In this document: one piece after another, positions 27,539-34,564 of the stretch
Layout: every line of letters starts with the position of its first letter
How positions within the stretch are numbered: the stretch's first letter is position 1
NCBI GenBank assembly: GCA_036752345.1
Contig: DAIOSV010000007.1
Coordinates: 1-56,205, forward strand
DNA length: 56,205 bases
Source: UBA1715 sp036752345
Lineage (GTDB): Bacteria; Bacteroidota; Bacteroidia; Bacteroidales; UBA1715
Direction of reading: 5' to 3'
The notes under the pieces: model-generated
What the model saw: the letters and a program-made list of their open reading frames with translations, nothing else
The model's database searches: none
What the model was told of the DNA's origin: nothing
Made by a program: the position numbers and the translations under genes

Positions 27539-28075
27539 CTATTCGCTGGGGAGTCCTAACCATTTTAGAGGAATTTCATTAAATACATAATGACAATTCA
27601 TGCTCAGTATATAGTCTAATGTGTCGCGATAACATTTTTCTTTAAACCAATCATTCAACACGTAGACATATTCAACTTTCCAACCTAAAGAATGAACCAA
27701 TTTTGAGTATTGTTTTCTTTTAAAATCGCATGTTTGAAGTTTTTCATCAACCGACCCTGCTACTTGTTGGAATTTAATCTCAATGATAAACAAGGTATCT
27801 CTCACGATAACAAACAATCCATTGTCAGGTAATAATTGTTTAGAAAGATTTTTTTTCCACTCTATTTGGTATTCTTCAAGAAATCTGTAAAACTCATGTT
27901 TTTGAAAACATCTTGCAACTTCTTCATTCTTGTAAAAAACTCTATATCCAGATTTATTTGTGGTTTTTCTCAAATCGTATCCCTTAATATTCTGTAATAG
28001 TTTTTTAATGTCAACTCTTTTTTCAAAACGAAGGCCTGTTTTTGTATTTGCACCTCCTATACCATCTTTTATCAT
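27539..28075 (-). CDS. Putative type II restriction endonuclease, family not recognised
   Basis: This 178-residue protein lies between two GATC-type methyltransferases, the slot held by R.MboI. A PD-(D/E)XK-like core is visible: LLPDNGLFVIVRDTLFIIEIK (Asp near 83 and E-I-K near 100) followed by FQQVAGSVDEKLQTC, FKRKQYSKLV and WKVEYVYVLNDWF. The N-terminus has GGANTKTGLRFE. It is much shorter than R.MboI or R.DpnII (about 280-290 residues), and I see no similarity to them. It may be a different nuclease family that has taken over the GATC methylases, or a truncated enzyme. AT-rich sequence fits horizontal transfer. Nuclease function is inferred from motif and context. Confidence 0.65.
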   Translation of the reverse strand: MIKDGIGGANTKTGLRFEKRVDIKKLLQNIKGYDLRKTTNKSGYRVFYKNEEVARCFQKHEFYRFLEEYQIEWKKNLSKQLLPDNGLFVIVRDTLFIIEIKFQQVAGSVDEKLQTCDFKRKQYSKLVHSLGWKVEYVYVLNDWFKEKCYRDTLDYILSMNCHYVFNEIPLKWLGLPSE

Positions 28076-28099
28076 ACGCGTTACATTTATATAATTGGG

Positions 28100-29020
28100 T
28101 CAAATTGCTCTGACATATTCTAATTGTTCTGATGATTGGTTGGTGATTAATAATTCGGTTAGTTTCCCTCGCTTTTCAGCATTTGCATTAATCATTCGTG
28201 TGGCAAGCACCCTTTTGATGTTGAACGGCTCGTATAAGGTATCAAAGAATTCATCGGTTGGATTTTTACCTTTCACATCAGAGTTACTTAAAATAAACGT
28301 ATGCCCAAGCATATCAATTTTTTTACAAAAATTGGCTAATCGAATTTGCTCTACATCATTGAAATCTTCTTTTGCGTACGAATTGAAACTTGATGTTTCG
28401 CTTAATGGTTTGTACGGCGGATCGAAATAAAAGAAGCTATTGGAAGTAGCATAGTGTAAGGTATGTTCAAAATCACCTGTTAGTATTTCTACTTTTTGGA
28501 GTAGTTCGCTGTCAGCAAAAATTGTTTGTTCGTCGCAAATTTTAGGATTCGCATATCGCCCAAAGGGAACATTGAAAAGTCCTTTGCTGTTCACACGATA
28601 CAAGCCATTGAAACACGTACGATTTAGGAAGATAAACAATGCAGTATTTTCGATAGGTTCAAGTGATTTCGTGTTGAATCTTTCTCGCTTGTTTAGATAG
28701 TATGCTTTTCGCTGTTCTTCACCCAACGGGATATATTCATCTTGAATAGCTTGCAAGTATTTACAAAGTTCAGATGGCGTTTCTTTGATGGTTTTATAGG
28801 CGGTTGTTAAATCCGGATTTATGTCGTTGATAACGGCTTTTGTGATATTTGGATATTGTTGTAAAATCCAAAACAAAACAGCTCCCCCACCAACAAACGG
28901 CTCCACATAGGTAACATTTTCAATCTCAGCAAAATCGACAGGCAACACCTTTTGAATGCTTTCTATTAGTTGGGTTTTACCGCCAACCCATTTAATGAAT
29001 GGTTTTGCCTTTGTTATCAT
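28100..29020 (-). CDS. Dam-family adenine DNA methyltransferase, DpnM/MboA type
   Basis: The 306 residues form a D12-class (alpha) N6-adenine methyltransferase: SAM motif KPFIKWVGGKTQL at the N-terminus, EPFVGGGAVLFW near 42, and catalytic motif FYFDPPYKPLSETSSFNSY near 200. FNGLYRVNSKGLFNVPFGRY near 140 is nearly diagnostic for M1.DpnII/M.MboA, which protect GATC. It is the first gene of the minus-strand M-R-M unit, with a TACCTTTG -7 box 18 bases before its ATG. Confidence 0.92.
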   Translation of the reverse strand: MITKAKPFIKWVGGKTQLIESIQKVLPVDFAEIENVTYVEPFVGGGAVLFWILQQYPNITKAVINDINPDLTTAYKTIKETPSELCKYLQAIQDEYIPLGEEQRKAYYLNKRERFNTKSLEPIENTALFIFLNRTCFNGLYRVNSKGLFNVPFGRYANPKICDEQTIFADSELLQKVEILTGDFEHTLHYATSNSFFYFDPPYKPLSETSSFNSYAKEDFNDVEQIRLANFCKKIDMLGHTFILSNSDVKGKNPTDEFFDTLYEPFNIKRVLATRMINANAEKRGKLTELLITNQSSEQLEYVRAI

Positions 29021-29037
29021 ATGCGTTTTGTTCTTTA

Positions 29038-29045
29038 CAAAGGTA
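29038..29045 (-). promoter_or_regulatory. -7 element of the restriction-modification operon
   Basis: The minus strand reads TACCTTTG (TAnnTTTG) upstream of the first methyltransferase; a TTG occurs 22 bases further upstream. Confidence 0.5.
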
Positions 29046-29125
29046 TAATTTTATTTTTGGTTTGGGACAAGTTCTCTTTTCCAATATGCCATAAATACTT
29101 GTGAACACTTTTCAGTATTGAATAA

Positions 29126-29155
29126 AAAAGCTACAACCGGGTGGCTGTAGCTTTT
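29126..29155 (-). terminator. Rho-independent terminator after the XRE gene
   Basis: On the minus strand AAAAGCTACAGCC pairs with GGTTGTAGCTTTT around an ACCC tetraloop (13-bp stem with one G-T pair), followed by further T. It lies 41 bases after the XRE stop. It has the same geometry and loop as the hairpin at 30362-30391. Confidence 0.82.
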
Positions 29156-29196
29156 GAGGGTTAAGAACGGCACACGTTACCTCTGGTCTATTTTAT

Positions 29197-29382
29197 TTAT
29201 ACCTCAATTTGTATTTTAATTTTTCCGCCCAGACCTTTTTCAACTATATCATACAACGTTTTTAGCGTGATATTGCTTGCATCGTTTTCAATTCGAGAAA
29301 TGTATGTTCTTTTTTTAGATATGATTTCTCCTAATTGGTTTTGAGTTATATTTTTTTTCTCTCTTGCTTCTCTTATTTGCAT
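29197..29382 (-). pseudogene. HigA-type XRE regulator, probably 5'-truncated by a frameshift
   Basis: The ATG-initiated 61-residue frame is an HTH_3 domain (REAREKKNITQNQLGEIISK, YISRIENDASNITLKTL) ending GLGGKIKIQIEV, the C-terminus of HigA-family antitoxins. The same frame stays open upstream for 15 codons to a TAA at 29430-29428 and there encodes ELERDFKSFQIG, which is the expected preceding part of such antitoxins but lacks a start. A different frame upstream reads LDVATNKEE, also antitoxin-like. This looks like a one-base frameshift or decay. No HigB/RelE toxin is next to it. Alternatively the short form could act as a controller of the adjacent restriction-modification genes. Confidence 0.6.
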
Positions 29383-29510
29383 ACCAATTTGAAACGACTT
29401 GAAATCTCTTTCAAGCTCATCTCTTCTTTATTTGTGGCAACATCTAAGGCATCGATTTACAGCTTTGCCACTAACGATGTATTGCGAACTCAAGGGTTGA
29501 GTGAGGTTTA

Positions 29511-30260
29511 TTATTCCAAGAAAAACACAATGGTACTCACAACTCTTGCTTTTTGAATATAAGGCTCGCTCGGCGCCTCGCTTGATTCTTCATAGGAATA
29601 ATATCGTCCTGCAATGGTAATCTGTCCTTGTGAAGCGGTCTTGATTTTGCCCAATTTTGCTTGCGAATCATTGGCGAACTGCTCTCCTGCAACACGTGCA
29701 TTTTTTGTGCTTTCGGCTATCAATTGAGGTTTAATGGAATTCAATTCCGGGAAAGAATAGTCGGTACTGATAGCGCAGGTTAAATCGTTGCTCACTAAAT
29801 CCAACTCCAATTGAGCAACTTTGTCCCCTATGCTTTTTACATCTTTAGTCTCAAAGCTGAGGCTTTGTGAAATGGAATATCTATCTATTTTTACCTGCAC
29901 TTGTTTGTCGTCAACCCATTGGGTTTCGTAATATGTTTGTCGGTCGGTTACGCCAATCTTTTTTATGGTAATGTCTTTGGCATCGTAGCCATTGTTGGTC
30001 AAATACGTAACGATTGCATTTTTCTTGCTTTCAGTTTTGGCAATTATTTCTTGCAAATTGTCGCCCGAAAACGAAAAATCTAACGAAACCGTGGCCGACG
30101 TTGCGGTCATATTCATTTCAGCTAATCCTTTTACGGTAACTACTCGGTCTTTGTCGCTAAATGTTTTAAGTCCTTTGAAAATGAAAAATCCTAATAGCGA
30201 AAGCCCTATTATTATAGCAAGGGCAAGAATAATTGATTTTGATTCTAATTTACAGTCCAT
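29511..30260 (-). CDS. SIMPL domain (DUF541) membrane-anchored protein
   Basis: This 249-residue protein has an N-terminal membrane anchor (about residues 10-30, ILALAIIIGLSLLGFFIF), then a SIMPL/DUF541 domain: VVTVKGLAEMNMTATSATVSLDFSF, DITIKKIGVTDRQTYYE, and a C-terminal KIKTASQGQITI near 205. SIMPL proteins are periplasmic or surface-exposed, often linked to stress protection, but the biochemical role is unknown. It follows the TonB receptor terminator, so it is probably a separate transcript. No clear promoter was found. Confidence 0.85.
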   Translation of the reverse strand: MDCKLESKSIILALAIIIGLSLLGFFIFKGLKTFSDKDRVVTVKGLAEMNMTATSATVSLDFSFSGDNLQEIIAKTESKKNAIVTYLTNNGYDAKDITIKKIGVTDRQTYYETQWVDDKQVQVKIDRYSISQSLSFETKDVKSIGDKVAQLELDLVSNDLTCAISTDYSFPELNSIKPQLIAESTKNARVAGEQFANDSQAKLGKIKTASQGQITIAGRYYSYEESSEAPSEPYIQKARVVSTIVFFLE

Positions 30261-30575
30261 AGGTTAAAGTTTTAATGCGTTAGTAATGCGTTGTCTTTTT
30301 TGTGTGAATTATTATTTTCAAATATACGGTTTTGGGAGATGCAAAACATATAATTAATAAAAAAAGGTGCAACCGTGTGGTTACACCTTTTGGGGAGGTT
30401 GTGATTGGGAACTCTGCTAACGTTTCGCAGCTATGTATAGTTGCCGATTGCGAGCGATTCCCTGTCAAGATACTACTACTTATGATACGAACTGCACGGG
30501 CTTGGGTATTAGCGTTGGATTTGAGCGACCCAACAATATGCCAGAGACTGTGTGAGTAGGTAATCTTTTTTAGAA
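30261..30575. other. 315-bp gene-free stretch
   Basis: No convincing ORF or RNA gene was found. It holds the terminator at 30362-30391 and, between that and the TonB receptor stop, about 185 bases of comparatively GC-balanced sequence with a small CTGC/GCAG hairpin around CTGCTAACGTTTCGCAG (30413-30429). It reads like an interspersed or cassette-type spacer, but this is an impression only. Confidence 0.5.
30362..30391 (-). terminator. Rho-independent terminator downstream of the TonB receptor
   Basis: On the minus strand AAAAGGTGTAACC pairs with GGTTGCACCTTTT around an ACAC tetraloop (one T-G pair), followed by more T. It lies about 185 bases after the receptor stop and matches the 29126-29155 hairpin in stem length and loop. 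Confidence 0.8.
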
Positions 30576-32864
30576 CTATATCATAATTTTAAGCCCAAAG
30601 GTTAATGAACGTGGTAAAGCAGGTCCATAGATGTATCCTGCATCACGAAATGTGCCTTTATCAAAATCGTTTTGATAGCTGTTAAAAATGTTTTGAACAC
30701 CTCCGTTTAGTTGCAATTTAGCACCACCTTTAAGTTTAAAATCATATGATAGTTTCATATTTAAGTCAAAAAAACTTGGTGTGTTTACTTCGATGTCGTT
30801 TGGTAAATATCCTGCAAAATGTTGAACCAACATACTGCCTGTATATGTTCCAGTAAAAGAAAGATTGAAGTCTTTAACAACTTGATACATTGCCGTCAAA
30901 TAGCCATACTGGTCAGGGGAACGAAACATTTTTTTCTGTGGAACTACTGTTAAATCATCACTCCACTGTTGGGCTTCTTTATATTCACTTTTTTGAAAAG
31001 TCATTCCTAATTGAAATTGAAGTTTATTTGAAGGAACTATTTTACCTTCTATGTTTATTCCTTTTACGAAAGCTCCTGAAGCATTATTTCTCTCAAGTAT
31101 AAAACTTCCATCGGGATTAGTCCCAATTTCGGTCAACACAAATACATTGTCCAAGTTTGTATAAAATCCTTCAATAAGGAAATCTGTTTTAACATTGCCA
31201 AATATTTTGCCAATGTCGATTGACCCACTGTAACTTTGGGATTCTTCAGGTTGTAGTGACGGATTATTTTGAATGAAAGAAATCTCCCCTCCAATTGCTG
31301 AGCCATGTAGATCTTCATCATACACCTGTGGAGCACGAAAACCAGTAGAATAGCTTGCCCTAAAACTAATAATGTCATTTGGATTATATCGAAAATTTAC
31401 ACGAGGGCTTAGAATTGGGCATTTAATTAAGCTATGCTTATCAAAACGTCCTCCCAACAGAATGCTCAATTTTTTATTCTTCCATTCGTTTTGCAAATAT
31501 ACACTAGTGATATTTATACTCTGGTCAGTTGTTCTATTATATCCCTGTATTAAATCATGCAAATCGTCAAAATTGTATTCTGCACCCGTTGTGAGTATTG
31601 CTGGCATAAAAAGCAGTTTATCCATTGAATAAGTATATTGTCCTCCTGTAACAAAGGTCTTACCATCAGTTTTGCCAAAGCCATTTAGGTCTTGCTGCGC
31701 ACCTGCATAATTAGTCCTATTAAGTAGTTGAGCCGAAGAAAAAACATTAAAATGATGCTTATTATTCTTTGATAAAATACTATAATTCAAACTACCAGTG
31801 TTTATATTATACTCGGCAGCCTCCGCAATATCGGCTTGCTGAACAGGTAAATCGAAATCATTCCCACCTCTAATGTAATTATAAAGATTATGATATTCAA
31901 TCGTTAATTTGCTGTAATTGCCTGTTTTATAGAACCCTTTAAAACCAATATTTTGTACTCTAAGTTTAGTGATTTCTGAGAAGCCATCTCCATTATTATC
32001 ATAAGGATTTCGTTGTCTTGTAGAACCGAAAAGCGTTATACCTGCTTTATTATCATCTGAAACAATCGATGCGTTTAAGGTTGTATTTATGTCTGGAGTA
32101 CCCCCCCCAATCATTGTGGTTGTATTTGCTAATGTAACTGAATTTCCTGTTGGGTCTTTGGTAATAATGTTTATTGTACCTCCTATAGCATTTGCACCAA
32201 AAATAGCAGAACCACCGCCACGAACTACTTCAACTCGTTCTATCATATTTATTGGGATTTGTTCTATACCATAAACACTCTGTAAAGCACTATAAATAGG
32301 ACGACTGTCAATTAATATTTGTGAATACGTGCCATCCAAACCATTTATTCTTACTTGTGGCAAACCACAATTTTGGCAGTTGATTTCAGTCCGTAACCCT
32401 GGTTGAAAGTTTAACCCTTGAGCAAGGCAAACCGAATTTGTATTCTCAAAAACTTTGGCACTTATAATATTTACAATAGTTGGCGTTTCTTTGCGGTTGG
32501 TTTCGTTACGATTAGCTGAAACCACAACTCCCTCTAACATTATTTGGTCATCTTCTAATTCAAAATCTTCATCTATAGTTTTGGCAGAAGTTAAATTTAT
32601 CTCTTTTTCAATAGATTTATATCCTATTCCAGACACGACCATAGTAAATTTACCAAATGGAAGGTTCTTTAAAAAGTAATGACCTGTTGCATCGGTTGTT
32701 GTTCCAATTGTTGTTCCTTTTAATGATACATCTATCAAGGGTAAATATTCTTTGGTATTTTTATTCATAATATAACCTGTGATATGAGTATCTGACGTGT
32801 TTTGGGCAAATCCTGCTATTGAACAAAATAGCAGAATTATTAAAATCCTTAATTCTTTTTTCAT
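30576..32864 (-). CDS. TonB-dependent receptor with N-terminal CarboxypepD_reg-like domain
   Basis: This 762-residue outer-membrane receptor has a signal peptide (KKELRILIILLFCSIAGFA), then a CarboxypepD_reg-like domain (about 25-105, ITGYIMNKNTKEYLPLIDV), then a plug (about 115-230) with CQNCGLPQVRINGLDG and VEVVRGGGSAIFGANAIGGTINIIT, then a 22-strand barrel ending in an aromatic/hydrophobic strand (LTFGLKIMI). The plug type and the His-rich protein upstream suggest a metal or metal-complex substrate; this is inference. The start at 32864 (MKKELR) is preferred over an ATG eight codons upstream. A run of eight G lies in the barrel-coding part (+ strand C8 at 32101-32108), a possible phase-variation site. 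Confidence 0.92.
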   Translation of the reverse strand: MKKELRILIILLFCSIAGFAQNTSDTHITGYIMNKNTKEYLPLIDVSLKGTTIGTTTDATGHYFLKNLPFGKFTMVVSGIGYKSIEKEINLTSAKTIDEDFELEDDQIMLEGVVVSANRNETNRKETPTIVNIISAKVFENTNSVCLAQGLNFQPGLRTEINCQNCGLPQVRINGLDGTYSQILIDSRPIYSALQSVYGIEQIPINMIERVEVVRGGGSAIFGANAIGGTINIITKDPTGNSVTLANTTTMIGGGTPDINTTLNASIVSDDNKAGITLFGSTRQRNPYDNNGDGFSEITKLRVQNIGFKGFYKTGNYSKLTIEYHNLYNYIRGGNDFDLPVQQADIAEAAEYNINTGSLNYSILSKNNKHHFNVFSSAQLLNRTNYAGAQQDLNGFGKTDGKTFVTGGQYTYSMDKLLFMPAILTTGAEYNFDDLHDLIQGYNRTTDQSINITSVYLQNEWKNKKLSILLGGRFDKHSLIKCPILSPRVNFRYNPNDIISFRASYSTGFRAPQVYDEDLHGSAIGGEISFIQNNPSLQPEESQSYSGSIDIGKIFGNVKTDFLIEGFYTNLDNVFVLTEIGTNPDGSFILERNNASGAFVKGINIEGKIVPSNKLQFQLGMTFQKSEYKEAQQWSDDLTVVPQKKMFRSPDQYGYLTAMYQVVKDFNLSFTGTYTGSMLVQHFAGYLPNDIEVNTPSFFDLNMKLSYDFKLKGGAKLQLNGGVQNIFNSYQNDFDKGTFRDAGYIYGPALPRSLTFGLKIMI
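32101..32108 (-). repeat. G8 homopolymer tract inside the TonB receptor gene
   Basis: Eight consecutive C on the plus strand (G on the coding strand) encode the Gly run in MIGGGTPD. It is the longest G/C homopolymer I see in this AT-rich window and lies in a surface receptor, where slippage would truncate the barrel. Confidence 0.9.
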
Positions 32865-32900
32865 TTGAATTCCTTTTAAATAATACATGACATGATTATC

Positions 32901-32928
32901 TGATGCAATTAGTAATTCAATTGCATCA
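32901..32928. promoter_or_regulatory. Perfect inverted repeat upstream of the TonB receptor
   Basis: TGATGCAATT (32901-32910) and AATTGCATCA (32919-32928) are exact 10-bp arms separated by 8 bases, 37 bases upstream of the receptor start. It could be an operator for a dimeric regulator or a leader hairpin; no T run follows it. Confidence 0.55.
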
Positions 32929-32930
32929 AC

Positions 32931-32959
32931 AAAAAATGGGTGAATTTTAGATATTCACC
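32931..32959 (-). terminator. Short terminator or attenuator after the His-rich gene
   Basis: On the minus strand GGTGAAT and ATTCACC form a 7-bp stem with a 7-base loop, followed by CATTTTTTG. It begins 9 bases after the His-rich protein stop and precedes the palindrome and the TonB receptor. Confidence 0.5.
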
Positions 32960-32968
32960 GAAAGAAAA

Positions 32969-33295
32969 TTAACTGTGAATATTTAAAGGCGGTGCTCGTA
33001 ATGAAAATGAGTATTCTGATTTACAACAATGAAAAGAGATGTAGTTTGTAAAAAGTTTCTCAAAAGAAAAAACCTTTTGAGTTACAAGTATGATTTTGTT
33101 TAATGAATATAAAGAGAATTCAAAATCGGATATTGGACATTTAAAGTGATAATCGTGAAAATGACGTTCGTTTTTTGCAGTACAAATAAAATGGTCATGA
33201 TGGTGAAACTGGCCATCTAATAGTCTAACAGCTATTGGTGTCAGGAGAACCAACACCAACAAAATTGAAATAATATGTTTAAGCTTTTTTGTCAT
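32969..33295 (-). CDS. Small His/Cys-rich exported protein, possibly metal binding
   Basis: The 108-residue product starts with a signal peptide or membrane anchor (KKLKHIISILLVLVLLTPIAV) and continues QFHHHDHFIC, then ERHFHDYHFKC and later a CC pair, ending SLRAPPLNI. Seven His in the first motifs plus several Cys suggest metal binding. I recall small proteins with such an RAPP-type tail next to metal-linked TonB receptors in Bacteroidetes; function is unproven. The start at 33295 is chosen because a perfect -7 box sits at 33313-33305, which rules out the longer frame to 33355. It is followed by the TonB receptor on the same strand. Confidence 0.7.
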   Translation of the reverse strand: MTKKLKHIISILLVLVLLTPIAVRLLDGQFHHHDHFICTAKNERHFHDYHFKCPISDFEFSLYSLNKIILVTQKVFSFEKLFTNYISFHCCKSEYSFSLRAPPLNIHS

Positions 33296-33304
33296 TTCTA
33301 TCTT

Positions 33305-33334
33305 GCAAAGATAGCATCTTTTAGTCATTCCAAA
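33305..33334 (-). promoter_or_regulatory. Promoter of the His-rich gene
   Basis: The minus strand has TTTG at 33334-33331 and TATCTTTGC at 33313-33305, spaced by 17 bases (slightly short of the usual 19-21). The -7 box is 9 bases before the ATG, so the leader is almost absent. Confidence 0.55.
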
Positions 33335-33451
33335 TAATACTATGCGTGACCGCAAGATTTGGCTCTTTGACTCTTGCGAAGTGTTTGCTTGTATGTAGGG
33401 GTAAAGACAATGTGCAAAATATACGAGCAGAAACTCTCTATATCATATACA

Positions 33452-33459
33452 TAGTTTTG
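33452..33459 (+). promoter_or_regulatory. Possible -7 element of the patatin gene
   Basis: TAGTTTTG (TAnnTTTG) lies 73 bases before the ATG. It sits inside an imperfect palindrome, CATAGTT at 33450-33456 and AACTATG at 33469-33475. Confidence 0.4.
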
Positions 33460-33532
33460 TAGAAAATGAACTATGACTTTGTAATCTTGATAATTTTTCC
33501 GAACTTTAAACGTTCATTCTAAACGAATACTA

Positions 33533-34561
33533 ATGAGAAAAGAAATGAGGACAAAAGATGTAGCTTTAGTTCTGTCAAGTGGCGGACCTCGAGGGTTTGC
33601 CTACATTGGGGCTATAGAGGAATTGCTTGCGCGTGGATACAACATCACTTCAATTGCAGGATGTTCCATCGGTTCTTTGGTTGGAGGCATCTACGCCGCC
33701 GGAGGGCTGCCTTTGTTCAAAGAATGGCTATTCCAATTAGACGAACGCAAAGTGATGAGCCTTATGGACTTTACCATAAGCAAAAGTTATCTAGTTCGTG
33801 GCGACAAAATCATCAATACTATCAAAGAGATTGTTCCCGATGTTGATATTGAGACATTAAATATTCCGTATGCGGCTGTAGCTACAGACCTCTATTCGGG
33901 CGAAGCGGTTGTGTTTCGCAAAGGCAATCTCTACGATGCTATTCGTTCGTCAATCTCAATTCCGTCACTCTTTCGTCCGCAAAAAAATGGTATTCACACG
34001 TTCATAGATGGTGGCGTGGTCAATACCATGCCTTACGACATTGTAGCACGCAACGGACACGATTTATTGGTTGGCTTTGACGTAAACAGTATTGACAGTG
34101 AAGCTATCAAGAGTTTTTTGTCGAAACTGAAAAAATTTGAAGCTGATGCAAACTACAAAGAGCAGTCATCGCGTGAAGCTATCACCACTGTAGCTCGTGA
34201 CAAGACACTTTCTGTTATAGAAAAAGTAAAAATTATAGGAAGCCATAGTGAGGAACTGATAAAGCTAAAACGAGAAACAAATTCGCAACGGAAATCGTTG
34301 GTTAAGTGCGACAAAGGAACTGCAGTGTCTGCCGATATTATTGACGACAACTACTACTCTATTCTAACTCGCTCGTATAGTCTTATGAACCACACTATTG
34401 CAAGGTTGCAGACAGAGATTGCCAACCCTGATATTTTGGCTAAAATGAATTTTGATTCCTTCTGTACAATATTGGACTATGCACGAGCCAAAGAAATTTC
34501 CGAAAAAGGTCGTGAACTCATGGCTGAAGCAATTGATAGATACGAAGCTAATCTCAAATAG
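33533..34561 (+). CDS. Patatin-like phospholipase
   Basis: This 342-residue patatin-domain lipid hydrolase has the oxyanion loop SSGGPRGFAYIG near residue 15, nucleophile elbow GCSIGS (G-x-S-x-G) near 44 and the catalytic Asp in FIDGGVVNTMP near 158, all in family order. It lacks a signal peptide and probably acts at the cytoplasmic face of the membrane. The C-terminal 150 residues are helical and charged without a recognised domain. A second ATG five codons in is possible. The gene is followed 3 bases later by an outer-membrane barrel gene. Confidence 0.9.
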   Translation: MRKEMRTKDVALVLSSGGPRGFAYIGAIEELLARGYNITSIAGCSIGSLVGGIYAAGGLPLFKEWLFQLDERKVMSLMDFTISKSYLVRGDKIINTIKEIVPDVDIETLNIPYAAVATDLYSGEAVVFRKGNLYDAIRSSISIPSLFRPQKNGIHTFIDGGVVNTMPYDIVARNGHDLLVGFDVNSIDSEAIKSFLSKLKKFEADANYKEQSSREAITTVARDKTLSVIEKVKIIGSHSEELIKLKRETNSQRKSLVKCDKGTAVSADIIDDNYYSILTRSYSLMNHTIARLQTEIANPDILAKMNFDSFCTILDYARAKEISEKGRELMAEAIDRYEANLK

Positions 34562-34564
34562 AAT

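Noticed and set aside
30280..30468. 62-residue minus-strand ORF between SIMPL and TonB genes
   Set aside because: It runs through the terminator hairpin and has no start context or family resemblance.
33351..33378. CGCAAGA/TCTTGCG inverted repeat as a terminator
   Set aside because: There is no T run on either side and the 14-base loop is large; it may be chance.
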